From: an uncultured Eubacterium sp.
GTDB lineage: Bacteria; Bacillota; Clostridia; Oscillospirales; Acutalibacteraceae
Direction of reading: 5' to 3'
Length of the DNA: 7,845 bases
Assembly: GCA_945979635.1 (NCBI GenBank)
Contig: CAMFPZ010000034.1
Span: 1-7,845 of the forward strand
The notes beneath the pieces were generated by a model. The model did not search any database, was not told where the DNA came from, and worked only from the letters and a program-made list of their open reading frames with translations. How positions within the stretch are numbered: position 1 is the stretch's first letter; each line of letters opens with the position of its first letter. The position numbers were made by a program, and so were the translations under genes. Below, in pieces: positions 1-6,221 of the stretch.

Positions 1-2126
1 ATGAGTCGAAGGATTCGTATTTCTGGCATCTTCTCTATACAGTAAAGGAAACGGGTGAAAAGCTTGAGCTTGCAACAACCCGTCCCGAAACAATGCTCGG
101 CGATACAGCCGTAGCCATTAACCCGGAAGATCCAAGATATGCCCATCTTCACGGCTGCCATGTTATTCTTCCTCTTTTGGATATTGAAATTCCAATCGTA
201 TGCGACGAGCATGCTGATATGACAAAGGGTACAGGCGTAGTAAAGATTACTCCTGCACACGACCCTAATGACTTTGAGGTCGGTCTTCGCCATAATCTTC
301 CTATTGTTCGCACATTTACCTACGACGGCTATCTCACAGGTGCAAAGGAAAAAGCAATAGCAGATGAAATTATCGCAAGCGGAAAGGCAACCCAAAATGA
401 GCCTGTTGTAAGAGACTGCGGAAAGTATGCCGGTATGACTACCGCTGAAGCTCGTAAGGCTATTGTTGCAGACCTTGAGGCAGGCGGATATATTAAGGAA
501 ATTGAGCCTCTCGCTCATGAGGTTGGAACATGCTATCGCTGTCATTCAAATATCGAGCCTATGGTATCTAAACAGTGGTTTGTAAGAATGGAGCCTCTTG
601 CAGGTCCCGCTATCGAAAGTGTAGCGAAGGGTGATATAAAGTTCGTTCCCGAACGCTTTACTAAAAATTATATGAATTGGATGAATGCAACTCGCGATTG
701 GTGTATTTCGCGTCAGCTTTGGTGGGGACACAGAATCCCTGCATGGTATTGCGACGATTGCGGTGCAACTACTGTATCAAAGGACGATGTTTGCACTTGT
801 TCAAAGTGTGGCTCAAAGAATATCGAGCAAGACCCTGATACTCTTGATACTTGGTTCTCTTCGGCATTGTGGCCGTTTTCGACCCTTGGATGGCCTGAAC
901 AAACAGAGGATTTGAAGAAATATTATCCAACAAATACACTCGTAACAGGCTATGATATTATCGGTTTCTGGGTTTCTCGTATGATTTTCTCCGGACTTGC
1001 ATATACCGATAAGGCACCTTTTGATACAGTTCTCATTCATGGTCTTGTTCGTGATGCTCAGGGTAGAAAAATGTCAAAATCGCTTGGAAACGGTATTGAC
1101 CCGCTCGAGATTATTGACGAATATGGTGCCGACGCCCTCCGCTTTACCCTCGCAACAGGTAATTCGCCGGGAAATGATATGAGATTTTCCGACGAAAAGG
1201 TTAAGGCATCACGCAACTTTGCAAATAAGCTTTGGAATGCGGCAAGATTTGTGCTTATGTATCTTGGAGAGGATTTCGATTATAACGGACTTCCGGATGA
1301 GCTTCTTCCTGTTGATAAGTGGATTGTATCGAAGGCGAATACTCTTGCCCGCGAGGTAACCGAAAACCTCGAAAAATATGAGCTTGGTATCGCTGTGCAA
1401 AAGCTTTATGATTTCATTTGGGATATTTATTGCGATTGGTATATCGAAATTGCAAAGATTAGATTACAGGGCGAGGACGAGCAGGCAAAGGAAAACGCAA
1501 AGTCCGTTCTTGTGTTCGTTCTTACCTATATCCTAAAGCTTCTTCACCCGTTTATGCCATTCATTACCGAGGAAATATATCAGGCTATCCCTCACAAGGA
1601 CGATAGTATTATGATTTCCGAGTGGTGCAATTATGACGAGGCACTCAACTTTGAAGCAGAGGAAGATGAAACCCAAAAGATTATGACCGCTATTCGTGCT
1701 ATTCGTAATCGTAGAGCGGAAATGAATATTCCTCCTTCAAAGAAAGCAAAGGTTTATGTTGAAACCGCTGATACCGATGTGTTTGAAGCAGGGGCAGAAT
1801 TCATTGTTCGACTTGCTTCGGCCAGTGAGGTTATGGTCCAAAACAGTGCGTTTTCCGACCTTGAAAATGTTGTAACGATTATTACAAATGATGCAAAGGT
1901 TTATATTCCGATGGGTGACCTTGTTGACTTTGAGGCAGAAAAGAAGCGTCTTGAAAAGGAGCTTGCGGCAGCACAGGATAAGCTTGATTTCATCAACAAA
2001 AAGCTCAATAATCCGGGCTTTGTTGCAAAGGCTCCCGAAAAGGTTGTTGCCCAAAATCGTGAGGATGCAGCAAGGCTTGAGGAAAAGATAGCACAGATTA
2101 AGAATTCTATCGGGGAAATAGGATAA
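1..2126 (+). CDS. valS: Valine--tRNA ligase, 3' part (5' truncated by window edge)
   Basis: Class I aminoacyl-tRNA synthetase that charges tRNA-Val in the cytoplasm and edits mischarged threonine. The open frame runs in from the left edge (first full codon at 3), giving 707 visible residues; the family is usually about 880, so roughly 170 N-terminal residues with the HIGH motif are outside. The first ATG at 93 is internal. In order: CP1 editing domain (TTRPETMLGD near 75-104; PAHDPNDF near 250-275), the DWCISRQLWWGHRIP core segment at 696-740, a cysteine-rich zinc-ribbon-like insert (Cys codons at 750, 759, 792, 798 and 807), the KMSKS ATP loop at 1068-1082, the helical anticodon-binding domain, and a C-terminal charged coiled coil (about 1926-2110) typical of bacterial ValRS. 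The stop overlaps the folC start by one base (TAATG), so the two are probably co-transcribed and translationally coupled, as in the valS-folC pair of other Firmicutes. Confidence 0.97.
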   Translation, partial: ESKDSYFWHLLYTVKETGEKLELATTRPETMLGDTAVAINPEDPRYAHLHGCHVILPLLDIEIPIVCDEHADMTKGTGVVKITPAHDPNDFEVGLRHNLPIVRTFTYDGYLTGAKEKAIADEIIASGKATQNEPVVRDCGKYAGMTTAEARKAIVADLEAGGYIKEIEPLAHEVGTCYRCHSNIEPMVSKQWFVRMEPLAGPAIESVAKGDIKFVPERFTKNYMNWMNATRDWCISRQLWWGHRIPAWYCDDCGATTVSKDDVCTCSKCGSKNIEQDPDTLDTWFSSALWPFSTLGWPEQTEDLKKYYPTNTLVTGYDIIGFWVSRMIFSGLAYTDKAPFDTVLIHGLVRDAQGRKMSKSLGNGIDPLEIIDEYGADALRFTLATGNSPGNDMRFSDEKVKASRNFANKLWNAARFVLMYLGEDFDYNGLPDELLPVDKWIVSKANTLAREVTENLEKYELGIAVQKLYDFIWDIYCDWYIEIAKIRLQGEDEQAKENAKSVLVFVLTYILKLLHPFMPFITEEIYQAIPHKDDSIMISEWCNYDEALNFEAEEDETQKIMTAIRAIRNRRAEMNIPPSKKAKVYVETADTDVFEAGAEFIVRLASASEVMVQNSAFSDLENVVTIITNDAKVYIPMGDLVDFEAEKKRLEKELAAAQDKLDFINKKLNNPGFVAKAPEKVVAQNREDAARLEEKIAQIKNSIGEIG

Positions 2127-3136
2127 TGAATTATAATCAGGCACTTGATTATATAACCAAAAAAATAAGCCTCGGCATTCAGCCGGGGCTTACCCGTATT
2201 TTAGCTCTGTTGGATAGGATGAATAATCCACAGGATAAAATAAAAATTATTCATATCGCAGGAACAAACGGAAAGGGAACCGTGGCGAATACAATTTACT
2301 GTGCCTTGCAGAATAATGGATTAAAAGTCGGATTGTTTTCGTCTCCTTGGATTTTTGATTATAGGGAGCAAATCCAAATAAACGGTGAGTATATCAGCCG
2401 TGAGGATTTTGCTTCGTATGTTGAGCAGTACAAGGATAATGATTGCACCGAATTTGAATTCCTTACAGCCGTAATGTATAAGTATTTTGCCGATAATGCT
2501 GTTGATTATGCCGTTGTTGAGTGCGGAATGGGCGGCAAGGGCGACAGTACAAATGTTGAAAAGAATAATGTTTGCTCTGTTTTGACCTCGATTTCCCTCG
2601 ACCATACTGCATTTTTAGGCGATACTATTGAGGAAATCACGAGAGAAAAGGAGGGCATAATCAGAGATAATTGTCCCTGCTTTAGATATGCTGATACAGG
2701 TGATTTTAATACCGACAATCTTGAACTTGCAAATCGTGTTTTGAATTATTTGGGATATCCCGAAGCTAAAACGGTTAAGCCTGCCGGCAGGCAACAACGA
2801 ATAGGAAATGTCCTTCTCGACGGCGGACATAATCCCCAGGCAGGCAAAGCCTTGGCACAAATCATTAATGACGAGGTTGCAGTAATCGGTATGATGCACG
2901 ATAAGGATATTGAGGGCTATTTGTCGTTTGTTGCTCCGAAATGTAAGAGGATTATTTGCACCGCAGTTGATAACAAAAGAGCTGCTTCACCTGACGAGCT
3001 TTGCAATATTGCGAAAAATTTTTGTAATAATGTTGAAATTGTCGAAAATCCGAGACAGGCGATAATGAATAATGATGTTACCCTCGTATGCGGCTCGTTT
3101 TATATCCTGAGAGAAATAATTGATTTGTTTTCATAA
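2126..3136 (+). CDS. folC: Folylpolyglutamate synthase / dihydrofolate synthase, shortened
   Basis: Mur-ligase-type enzyme that adds glutamate to folates with ATP (and may make dihydrofolate from dihydropteroate). Visible: P-loop GTNGKGT at residues 46-52, SSPW at 72-75, Mg-binding region ECGMGGKGDSTN at 132-143, SLDH at 157-160, the lysine equivalent to the carbamylated one in E. coli FolC at K175 (in EKEGI rather than the usual EKAGI), a GDFNTDN segment at 192-198 matching the GxFQxxN linker, and DGGHNP at 232-237. The C-terminus (CGSFYILREI) matches the normal end. At 336 residues it is about 90 shorter than usual; most of the loss lies between I179 and T191, where roughly 65 residues of the central domain are replaced by about ten. 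Key catalytic residues remain, so it may be active, but this is inferred. ATG overlaps the valS stop; a GGGGA 9 bases upstream may serve as ribosome binding site. Confidence 0.93.
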   Translation: MNYNQALDYITKKISLGIQPGLTRILALLDRMNNPQDKIKIIHIAGTNGKGTVANTIYCALQNNGLKVGLFSSPWIFDYREQIQINGEYISREDFASYVEQYKDNDCTEFEFLTAVMYKYFADNAVDYAVVECGMGGKGDSTNVEKNNVCSVLTSISLDHTAFLGDTIEEITREKEGIIRDNCPCFRYADTGDFNTDNLELANRVLNYLGYPEAKTVKPAGRQQRIGNVLLDGGHNPQAGKALAQIINDEVAVIGMMHDKDIEGYLSFVAPKCKRIICTAVDNKRAASPDELCNIAKNFCNNVEIVENPRQAIMNNDVTLVCGSFYILREIIDLFS

Positions 3137-3154
3137 TTCAACAAATTTTACACA

Positions 3155-3192
3155 ACCAATCTGTTATTTTAGTAGCAGATTGGTATTTTTTT
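3155..3192 (+). terminator. Rho-independent terminator-like hairpin after folC, in the spoIIAA leader
   Basis: A perfect 9-bp stem (ACCAATCTG at 3155-3163, CAGATTGGT at 3176-3184) is followed by A and seven T. It ends the valS-folC unit. It stands only 4 bases before the spoIIAA Shine-Dalgarno, leaving no room for a promoter between them, so it may also act as an attenuator in the spoIIA leader. Confidence 0.8.
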
Positions 3193-3196
3193 ATTT

Positions 3197-3200
3197 GGAG
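3197..3200 (+). promoter_or_regulatory. Ribosome binding site fixing the spoIIAA GTG start
   Basis: GGAG at 3197-3200 lies 8 bases before GTG at 3209. It overlaps the alternative in-frame GTG at 3200, which therefore cannot be the start used with this site. Confidence 0.7.
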
Positions 3201-3208
3201 TGATTATT

Positions 3209-3520
3209 GTGAATGTAACCATCGAATCGAGCGGAAATCTAATGATAGCCTATCTTTATGGTGATATTGACCACCATACTGCCGTTGATATTCGGGACAA
3301 AATTGATAATGCCCTGAGTTATATGAAGCCTCAGCATCTAATCCTTGATTTTAAGAATGTATCATTTATGGATTCGTCCGGGATTGGACTGGTAATGGGA
3401 AGATACAGAGTCCTTCAAGGCTTTCGTGCGACACTCGAAATTCGAAATGTAACCCCAACTACAAAAAAGCTTATGGAGCTTGCCGGACTCGGCAGTATTG
3501 CAATTATTAAGGAGATGTGA
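3209..3520 (+). CDS. spoIIAA: Anti-sigma F factor antagonist SpoIIAA
   Basis: STAS-domain protein. Dephosphorylated SpoIIAA binds the anti-sigma factor SpoIIAB and frees sigma F in the forespore; SpoIIAB phosphorylates and inactivates it. From the GTG at 3209 it is 103 residues. Recognisable family motifs are GDIDHHTA at 18-25 and FMDSSGIGLVMGRY at 53-66. Ser56 matches the phosphorylated serine (Ser58 in B. subtilis). The protein stops shortly after GLGSIAIIKEM and lacks the last dozen or so residues of the 117-residue B. subtilis protein. The start is chosen by the GGAG 8 bases upstream; an in-frame GTG at 3200 overlaps that site. First gene of the spoIIA operon. No convincing sigma-H or sigma-A promoter could be recognised; one would have to lie upstream of the hairpin at 3155-3192. 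Confidence 0.95.
   Translation: MNVTIESSGNLMIAYLYGDIDHHTAVDIRDKIDNALSYMKPQHLILDFKNVSFMDSSGIGLVMGRYRVLQGFRATLEIRNVTPTTKKLMELAGLGSIAIIKEM
3509..3514 (+). promoter_or_regulatory. Ribosome binding site fixing the spoIIAB ATG start
   Basis: AAGGAG inside the last codons of spoIIAA, 8 bases before ATG at 3523. The in-frame GTG at 3517 is only 2 bases from this site, too close to be used with it. Confidence 0.75.
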
Positions 3521-3522
3521 TT

Positions 3523-3960
3523 ATGAATATTGAAAATGAATTTAAGCTTGTTGTTGACAGCAAGAGCGTGAATGAAAGCTTTTGCAGAATGGTTGTTTCC
3601 GCGTTTTCCGGTCCGCTCGACCCCACTATCGAGGAGCTTACGGATTTAAAAACCGCTGTTAGTGAGGCGGTTACGAATTGTATTGTTCACGCCTATGTTG
3701 ATTCGTGCGGAAAGATTTACATAACAGGTCAAATTTTGGATGGGAATATTATCAGAATAAAAATAAAGGATACCGGTTTGGGTATTGAAAACATAAAAAA
3801 GGCGATGACACCGCTTTATACTACCGGAAGCAGCGACAGAGCAGGTCTGGGCTTTACTGTTATGCAATCTTTCTGTGACAGAGTCCGTGTTTCCTCAAGT
3901 GTCGGAAAGGGAACAACCGTTACCCTGACTAAAAAAATAAATGGTCGTACAAAATGGTAA
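3523..3960 (+). CDS. spoIIAB: Anti-sigma F factor / serine kinase SpoIIAB
   Basis: GHKL-fold ATP-binding protein of 145 residues, the normal length. It holds sigma F inactive and phosphorylates SpoIIAA. The N box ETVTN-like segment reads SEAVTNCIVHAY at 47-58 (E48 and N52 for Mg-ATP), the G1 box is KDTGLGI at 82-88, and the G2 box is GLGFTVM at 108-114, preceded by the ATP-lid segment TPLYTTGSSDRA; the end TTVTLTKKI closes the fold. ATG at 3523 is chosen because AAGGAG sits 8 bases upstream. It begins 2 bases after the spoIIAA stop and its last 7 bases overlap sigF, so all three products are likely made in step, as expected for a partner-switching module. Confidence 0.96.
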   Translation: MNIENEFKLVVDSKSVNESFCRMVVSAFSGPLDPTIEELTDLKTAVSEAVTNCIVHAYVDSCGKIYITGQILDGNIIRIKIKDTGLGIENIKKAMTPLYTTGSSDRAGLGFTVMQSFCDRVRVSSSVGKGTTVTLTKKINGRTKW

Positions 3961-4610
3961 ATGAAAAAAGAGACGAAATGATTGTCGGTAATATCGGACT
4001 TGTTCATTCCATTGCTAATAGGTTTCGCGGCAGAGGTGCGGAGTATGACGATTTATACCAAGCCGGCTGTGTCGGGCTCATAAAAGCAGTTGATAATTTT
4101 GACGAAAGTCGTGGCTTTTTGTTTTCGACCTATGCCGTACCCGTTATTATGGGTGAAATAAAGCGACTTTTTCGTGATGGCGGTGCTATTAAGGTATCGC
4201 GTTCGCTGAAGGAAAAGGCAATAAAGATTCAGTCGATACGAGAAAAATTTATAAATTATGAGCTTCGAGAACCTACGATTTCCGAGCTTTGTGAGCTCTC
4301 CGGATATGACGAGGAGGAAATGAGCGAAATATTGAATGTTCTCACTCCTGTTGCTTCGTTGAGCGTTAGCAATGATGACGGAGAAAATATACTTGATATA
4401 CCGTTTGATGAAAGCGAGTCTGTGTTCGACAGAATTTCTGTTCATCAAGCATTAAAAGACTTGTCGAATACAGAGCTTTTAATAGTGAAATATCGTTATT
4501 TCGAGGGTAAGACTCAATGCGAGACAGCCTCTCTCTTGGGTATCTCACAGGTGCAGGTTTCTCGCAGAGAAAAACAAATTTTACTAAAGCTGCGAAAAAA
4601 ATTAGATTAG
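3954..4610 (+). CDS. sigF: Forespore RNA polymerase sigma factor SigF, short N-terminus
   Basis: Sigma-70 family factor (SpoIIAC) that directs early forespore transcription after septation and is held in check by SpoIIAB. At 218 residues it is shorter than the 255 of B. subtilis. Region 2 is clear: EYDDLYQAGCVGLIKAVDNFD at 30-50 and FSTYAVPVIMGEIKRLFRD at 57-75, then KVSRSLKE at 80-87. Region 3 follows (EPTISELCELSGY), and region 4.2 helix-turn-helix ETASLLGISQVQVSRREKQIL spans 190-210. The N-terminal segment upstream of region 2.1, corresponding to about 35 residues in B. subtilis, is missing. An in-frame TAA at 3930-3932 with no start codon before 3954 rules out a longer protein here. No clear Shine-Dalgarno precedes the ATG, which overlaps spoIIAB by 7 bases, so translational coupling is likely. 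Confidence 0.95.
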   Translation: MVNEKRDEMIVGNIGLVHSIANRFRGRGAEYDDLYQAGCVGLIKAVDNFDESRGFLFSTYAVPVIMGEIKRLFRDGGAIKVSRSLKEKAIKIQSIREKFINYELREPTISELCELSGYDEEEMSEILNVLTPVASLSVSNDDGENILDIPFDESESVFDRISVHQALKDLSNTELLIVKYRYFEGKTQCETASLLGISQVQVSRREKQILLKLRKKLD

Positions 4611-4613
4611 TGT

Positions 4614-4642
4614 TTGCATTTTTATTTACAATATGTTATTAT
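4614..4642 (+). promoter_or_regulatory. Sigma-A type promoter for the AGCS symporter
   Basis: TTGCAT at 4614-4619 and TATTAT at 4637-4642 with a 17-base spacer, plus an extended -10 TG at 4634-4635. It starts 3 bases after the sigF stop. Transcription would begin around 4649. This gives the symporter expression independent of the sporulation operon; no terminator separates sigF from it, so read-through is also possible. Confidence 0.7.
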
Positions 4643-4657
4643 ATAAGACATTATATA
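4640..4657. repeat. AT-rich inverted repeat at the symporter promoter
   Basis: TATATAA (4640-4646) and TTATATA (4651-4657) are perfect inverted arms around GACA, overlapping the -10 box and probable transcription start. It could be an operator or a weak 5' hairpin; AT-only arms of this length can arise by chance. Confidence 0.35.
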
Positions 4658-4684
4658 GAAAAACTTGTGAAAAGGAGAATAATT

Positions 4685-6151
4685 ATGCAAATGATTAATC
4701 TTTCAATGAGCCTTAATGACATTATTGATAAGGTTGACGGTTGGGTATGGGGTTGGCCTCTTATTATTCTTATTCTGTGTGCAGGTATTTGGCTCACAGT
4801 AAGGACAGGCTTTGTTCAGGTATTCCATCTCGGTAAGGCACTGAAGTTTATGATGAAGAATGAGGATGGCGGCGAAGGTGAGGTAACCTCATTCGGTGCT
4901 CTTTGTACCGCTCTTTCAGCAACAATCGGTACGGGAAATATCGTTGGTGTTGCAACTGCAATTTGTCTTGGTGGTCCGGGTGCACTGTTTTGGATGCTCG
5001 TTGCGGCTTTCTTCGGTATGGCAACCAAATATGCAGAAGGCTTCTTGGCTATTAAGTTTAGAGAAAAGAAGACAGACGGACATTTCCTCGGAGGCCCGTT
5101 CTACTATATTGAAAAGGGTATGGGTCCAAAGTGGAAATGGCTTGCAAAGCTTTTTGCAATTTTCGGCGTTTTGGCAGGTCTTCTCGGTATCGGTACAATA
5201 ACCCAAATTAACGGTATAACAACCGCTATTCAAAATTTCTTTGACCCGAATAAGACGAACATTGCTTTCTCTATCGGCGAAGTAAATTATTCTTGGGCTG
5301 TTGTAATCGGCGGTCTCGTTGTTACTATTTGTACAGCTCTTGTTGTAATCGGCGGTATCAAGCGTATTTCAAAGGTTTCGGAAATCGTTGTTCCGTTTAT
5401 GGCTATCATTTATATCGTGTTTGCTCTTATTATCGTATTCAGCAATATGAAGGCTATTCCGGCAGCGGTCGTTCTTGTGTGCAAGAGTGCATTTAACCCA
5501 CAGGCTGCTCTTGGTGCGGCAACAGGCGTAACCCTTAAGCTTGCTATGCAAAAGGGTATCGGTCGCGGTATTTTTTCGAACGAGGCCGGTCTCGGCTCTG
5601 CTCCTATCGCAACCGCTGCGGCAAAAACAGAAAATACTGTTCGTCAGGGCCTTGTTACTATGACCGGTACATTCATCGATACAATCGTAATTTGTACTTT
5701 GACAGGACTTTCAATTATCGTAACAGGTGCACAGGATTTGTTTGAGCCTGGTGTATTTGAAGGTGTAAATATAACTACCGCAGCTTGGAAGATGGGATTG
5801 CCTTGGAATGAAAATGTTTCTTCATTTATCCTTATGGTTTGCTTGGCGTTCTTCGCGTTTACTACCATACTTGGCTGGGACTATTATTCCGAGAGATGTA
5901 TCGAGTATCTCACAGGTAGCCAAAAGGTAGTTAAGGTTTATAGAGTTCTTTATATTATCGCTGTTTTCATCGGTCCGTATCTCACAGTAGCGGCTGTATG
6001 GAATATCGCCGATATATTTAATGGACTTATGGCATTCCCGAACCTTGTTGCTCTTTTCGCTCTTTCAGGCATTGTCGGAAAGGAAACCCGTGATTATTTC
6101 AAAAAGAAGAATCACGAGGATATTGCCGAAATTGCTGCAAGCAATAAATAA
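4685..6151 (+). CDS. Sodium:alanine/glycine symporter, AGCS family
   Basis: Integral membrane transporter that takes up alanine or glycine with Na+ (AgcS/AlsT-like, TC 2.A.25). From the ATG at 4685 it is 488 residues, normal for the family. Family signatures are SATIGTGNIVGVATAICLGG at 78-97 and GIGRGIFSNEAGLGSAPIA at 291-309; about ten to eleven hydrophobic helices are seen, the first at 24-40 after an amphipathic N-terminus, the last ending near the charged tail KETRDYFKKKNHEDIAE. The start is set by AAAGGAG at 4671-4677, 7 bases upstream; the open frame extends back to 4517, but that part lies inside sigF. It has its own promoter at 4614-4642 and ends at the hairpin at 6180-6214. Substrate (alanine, glycine or, as in some members, glutamine) cannot be told from sequence. 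No functional link to sporulation or SCIFF is evident. Confidence 0.95.
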   Translation: MQMINLSMSLNDIIDKVDGWVWGWPLIILILCAGIWLTVRTGFVQVFHLGKALKFMMKNEDGGEGEVTSFGALCTALSATIGTGNIVGVATAICLGGPGALFWMLVAAFFGMATKYAEGFLAIKFREKKTDGHFLGGPFYYIEKGMGPKWKWLAKLFAIFGVLAGLLGIGTITQINGITTAIQNFFDPNKTNIAFSIGEVNYSWAVVIGGLVVTICTALVVIGGIKRISKVSEIVVPFMAIIYIVFALIIVFSNMKAIPAAVVLVCKSAFNPQAALGAATGVTLKLAMQKGIGRGIFSNEAGLGSAPIATAAAKTENTVRQGLVTMTGTFIDTIVICTLTGLSIIVTGAQDLFEPGVFEGVNITTAAWKMGLPWNENVSSFILMVCLAFFAFTTILGWDYYSERCIEYLTGSQKVVKVYRVLYIIAVFIGPYLTVAAVWNIADIFNGLMAFPNLVALFALSGIVGKETRDYFKKKNHEDIAEIAASNK

Positions 6152-6179
6152 TAGAATAGTGTACTGTAAAAAAATTATT

Positions 6180-6214
6180 ACGACTCCCTTTGAATTGATA
6201 TCAAAGGGAGTCGT
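6180..6214. terminator. Bidirectional terminator between convergent genes
   Basis: A perfect 14-bp stem, ACGACTCCCTTTGA (6180-6193) and TCAAAGGGAGTCGT (6201-6214), with a 7-base loop. On the minus strand it is followed by AATAA and seven T, so it closes scfB 7 bases after its stop; on the plus strand by TAATTATTT, closing the symporter gene 28 bases after its stop. Confidence 0.88.
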
Positions 6215-6221
6215 TAATTAT

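Noticed and set aside
546..1040. Frameshift or pseudogene signs in valS
   Set aside because: The valS frame is open throughout and all conserved blocks follow in order; overlapping small frames are shadows.
1737..2144. 135-residue minus-strand open frame inside valS
   Set aside because: It is antisense to the conserved ValRS C-terminal region, resembles no family I recognise, and has no supporting ribosome binding site that I noticed.
3040..3160. Sigma-H promoter for spoIIA
   Set aside because: I searched for AGGA-like and GAAT-like boxes at suitable spacing upstream of spoIIAA and found no convincing pair.
4053..4448. 131-residue minus-strand open frame inside sigF
   Set aside because: Antisense shadow of the well-conserved sigma region 2-3 coding sequence with no recognisable domain.
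4517..4684. Upstream extension of the symporter frame to an ATG at 4517
   Set aside because: That stretch is out-of-frame sigF sequence and the sigma-A promoter region; the ribosome binding site at 4671-4677 points to the ATG at 4685, where family homology begins.
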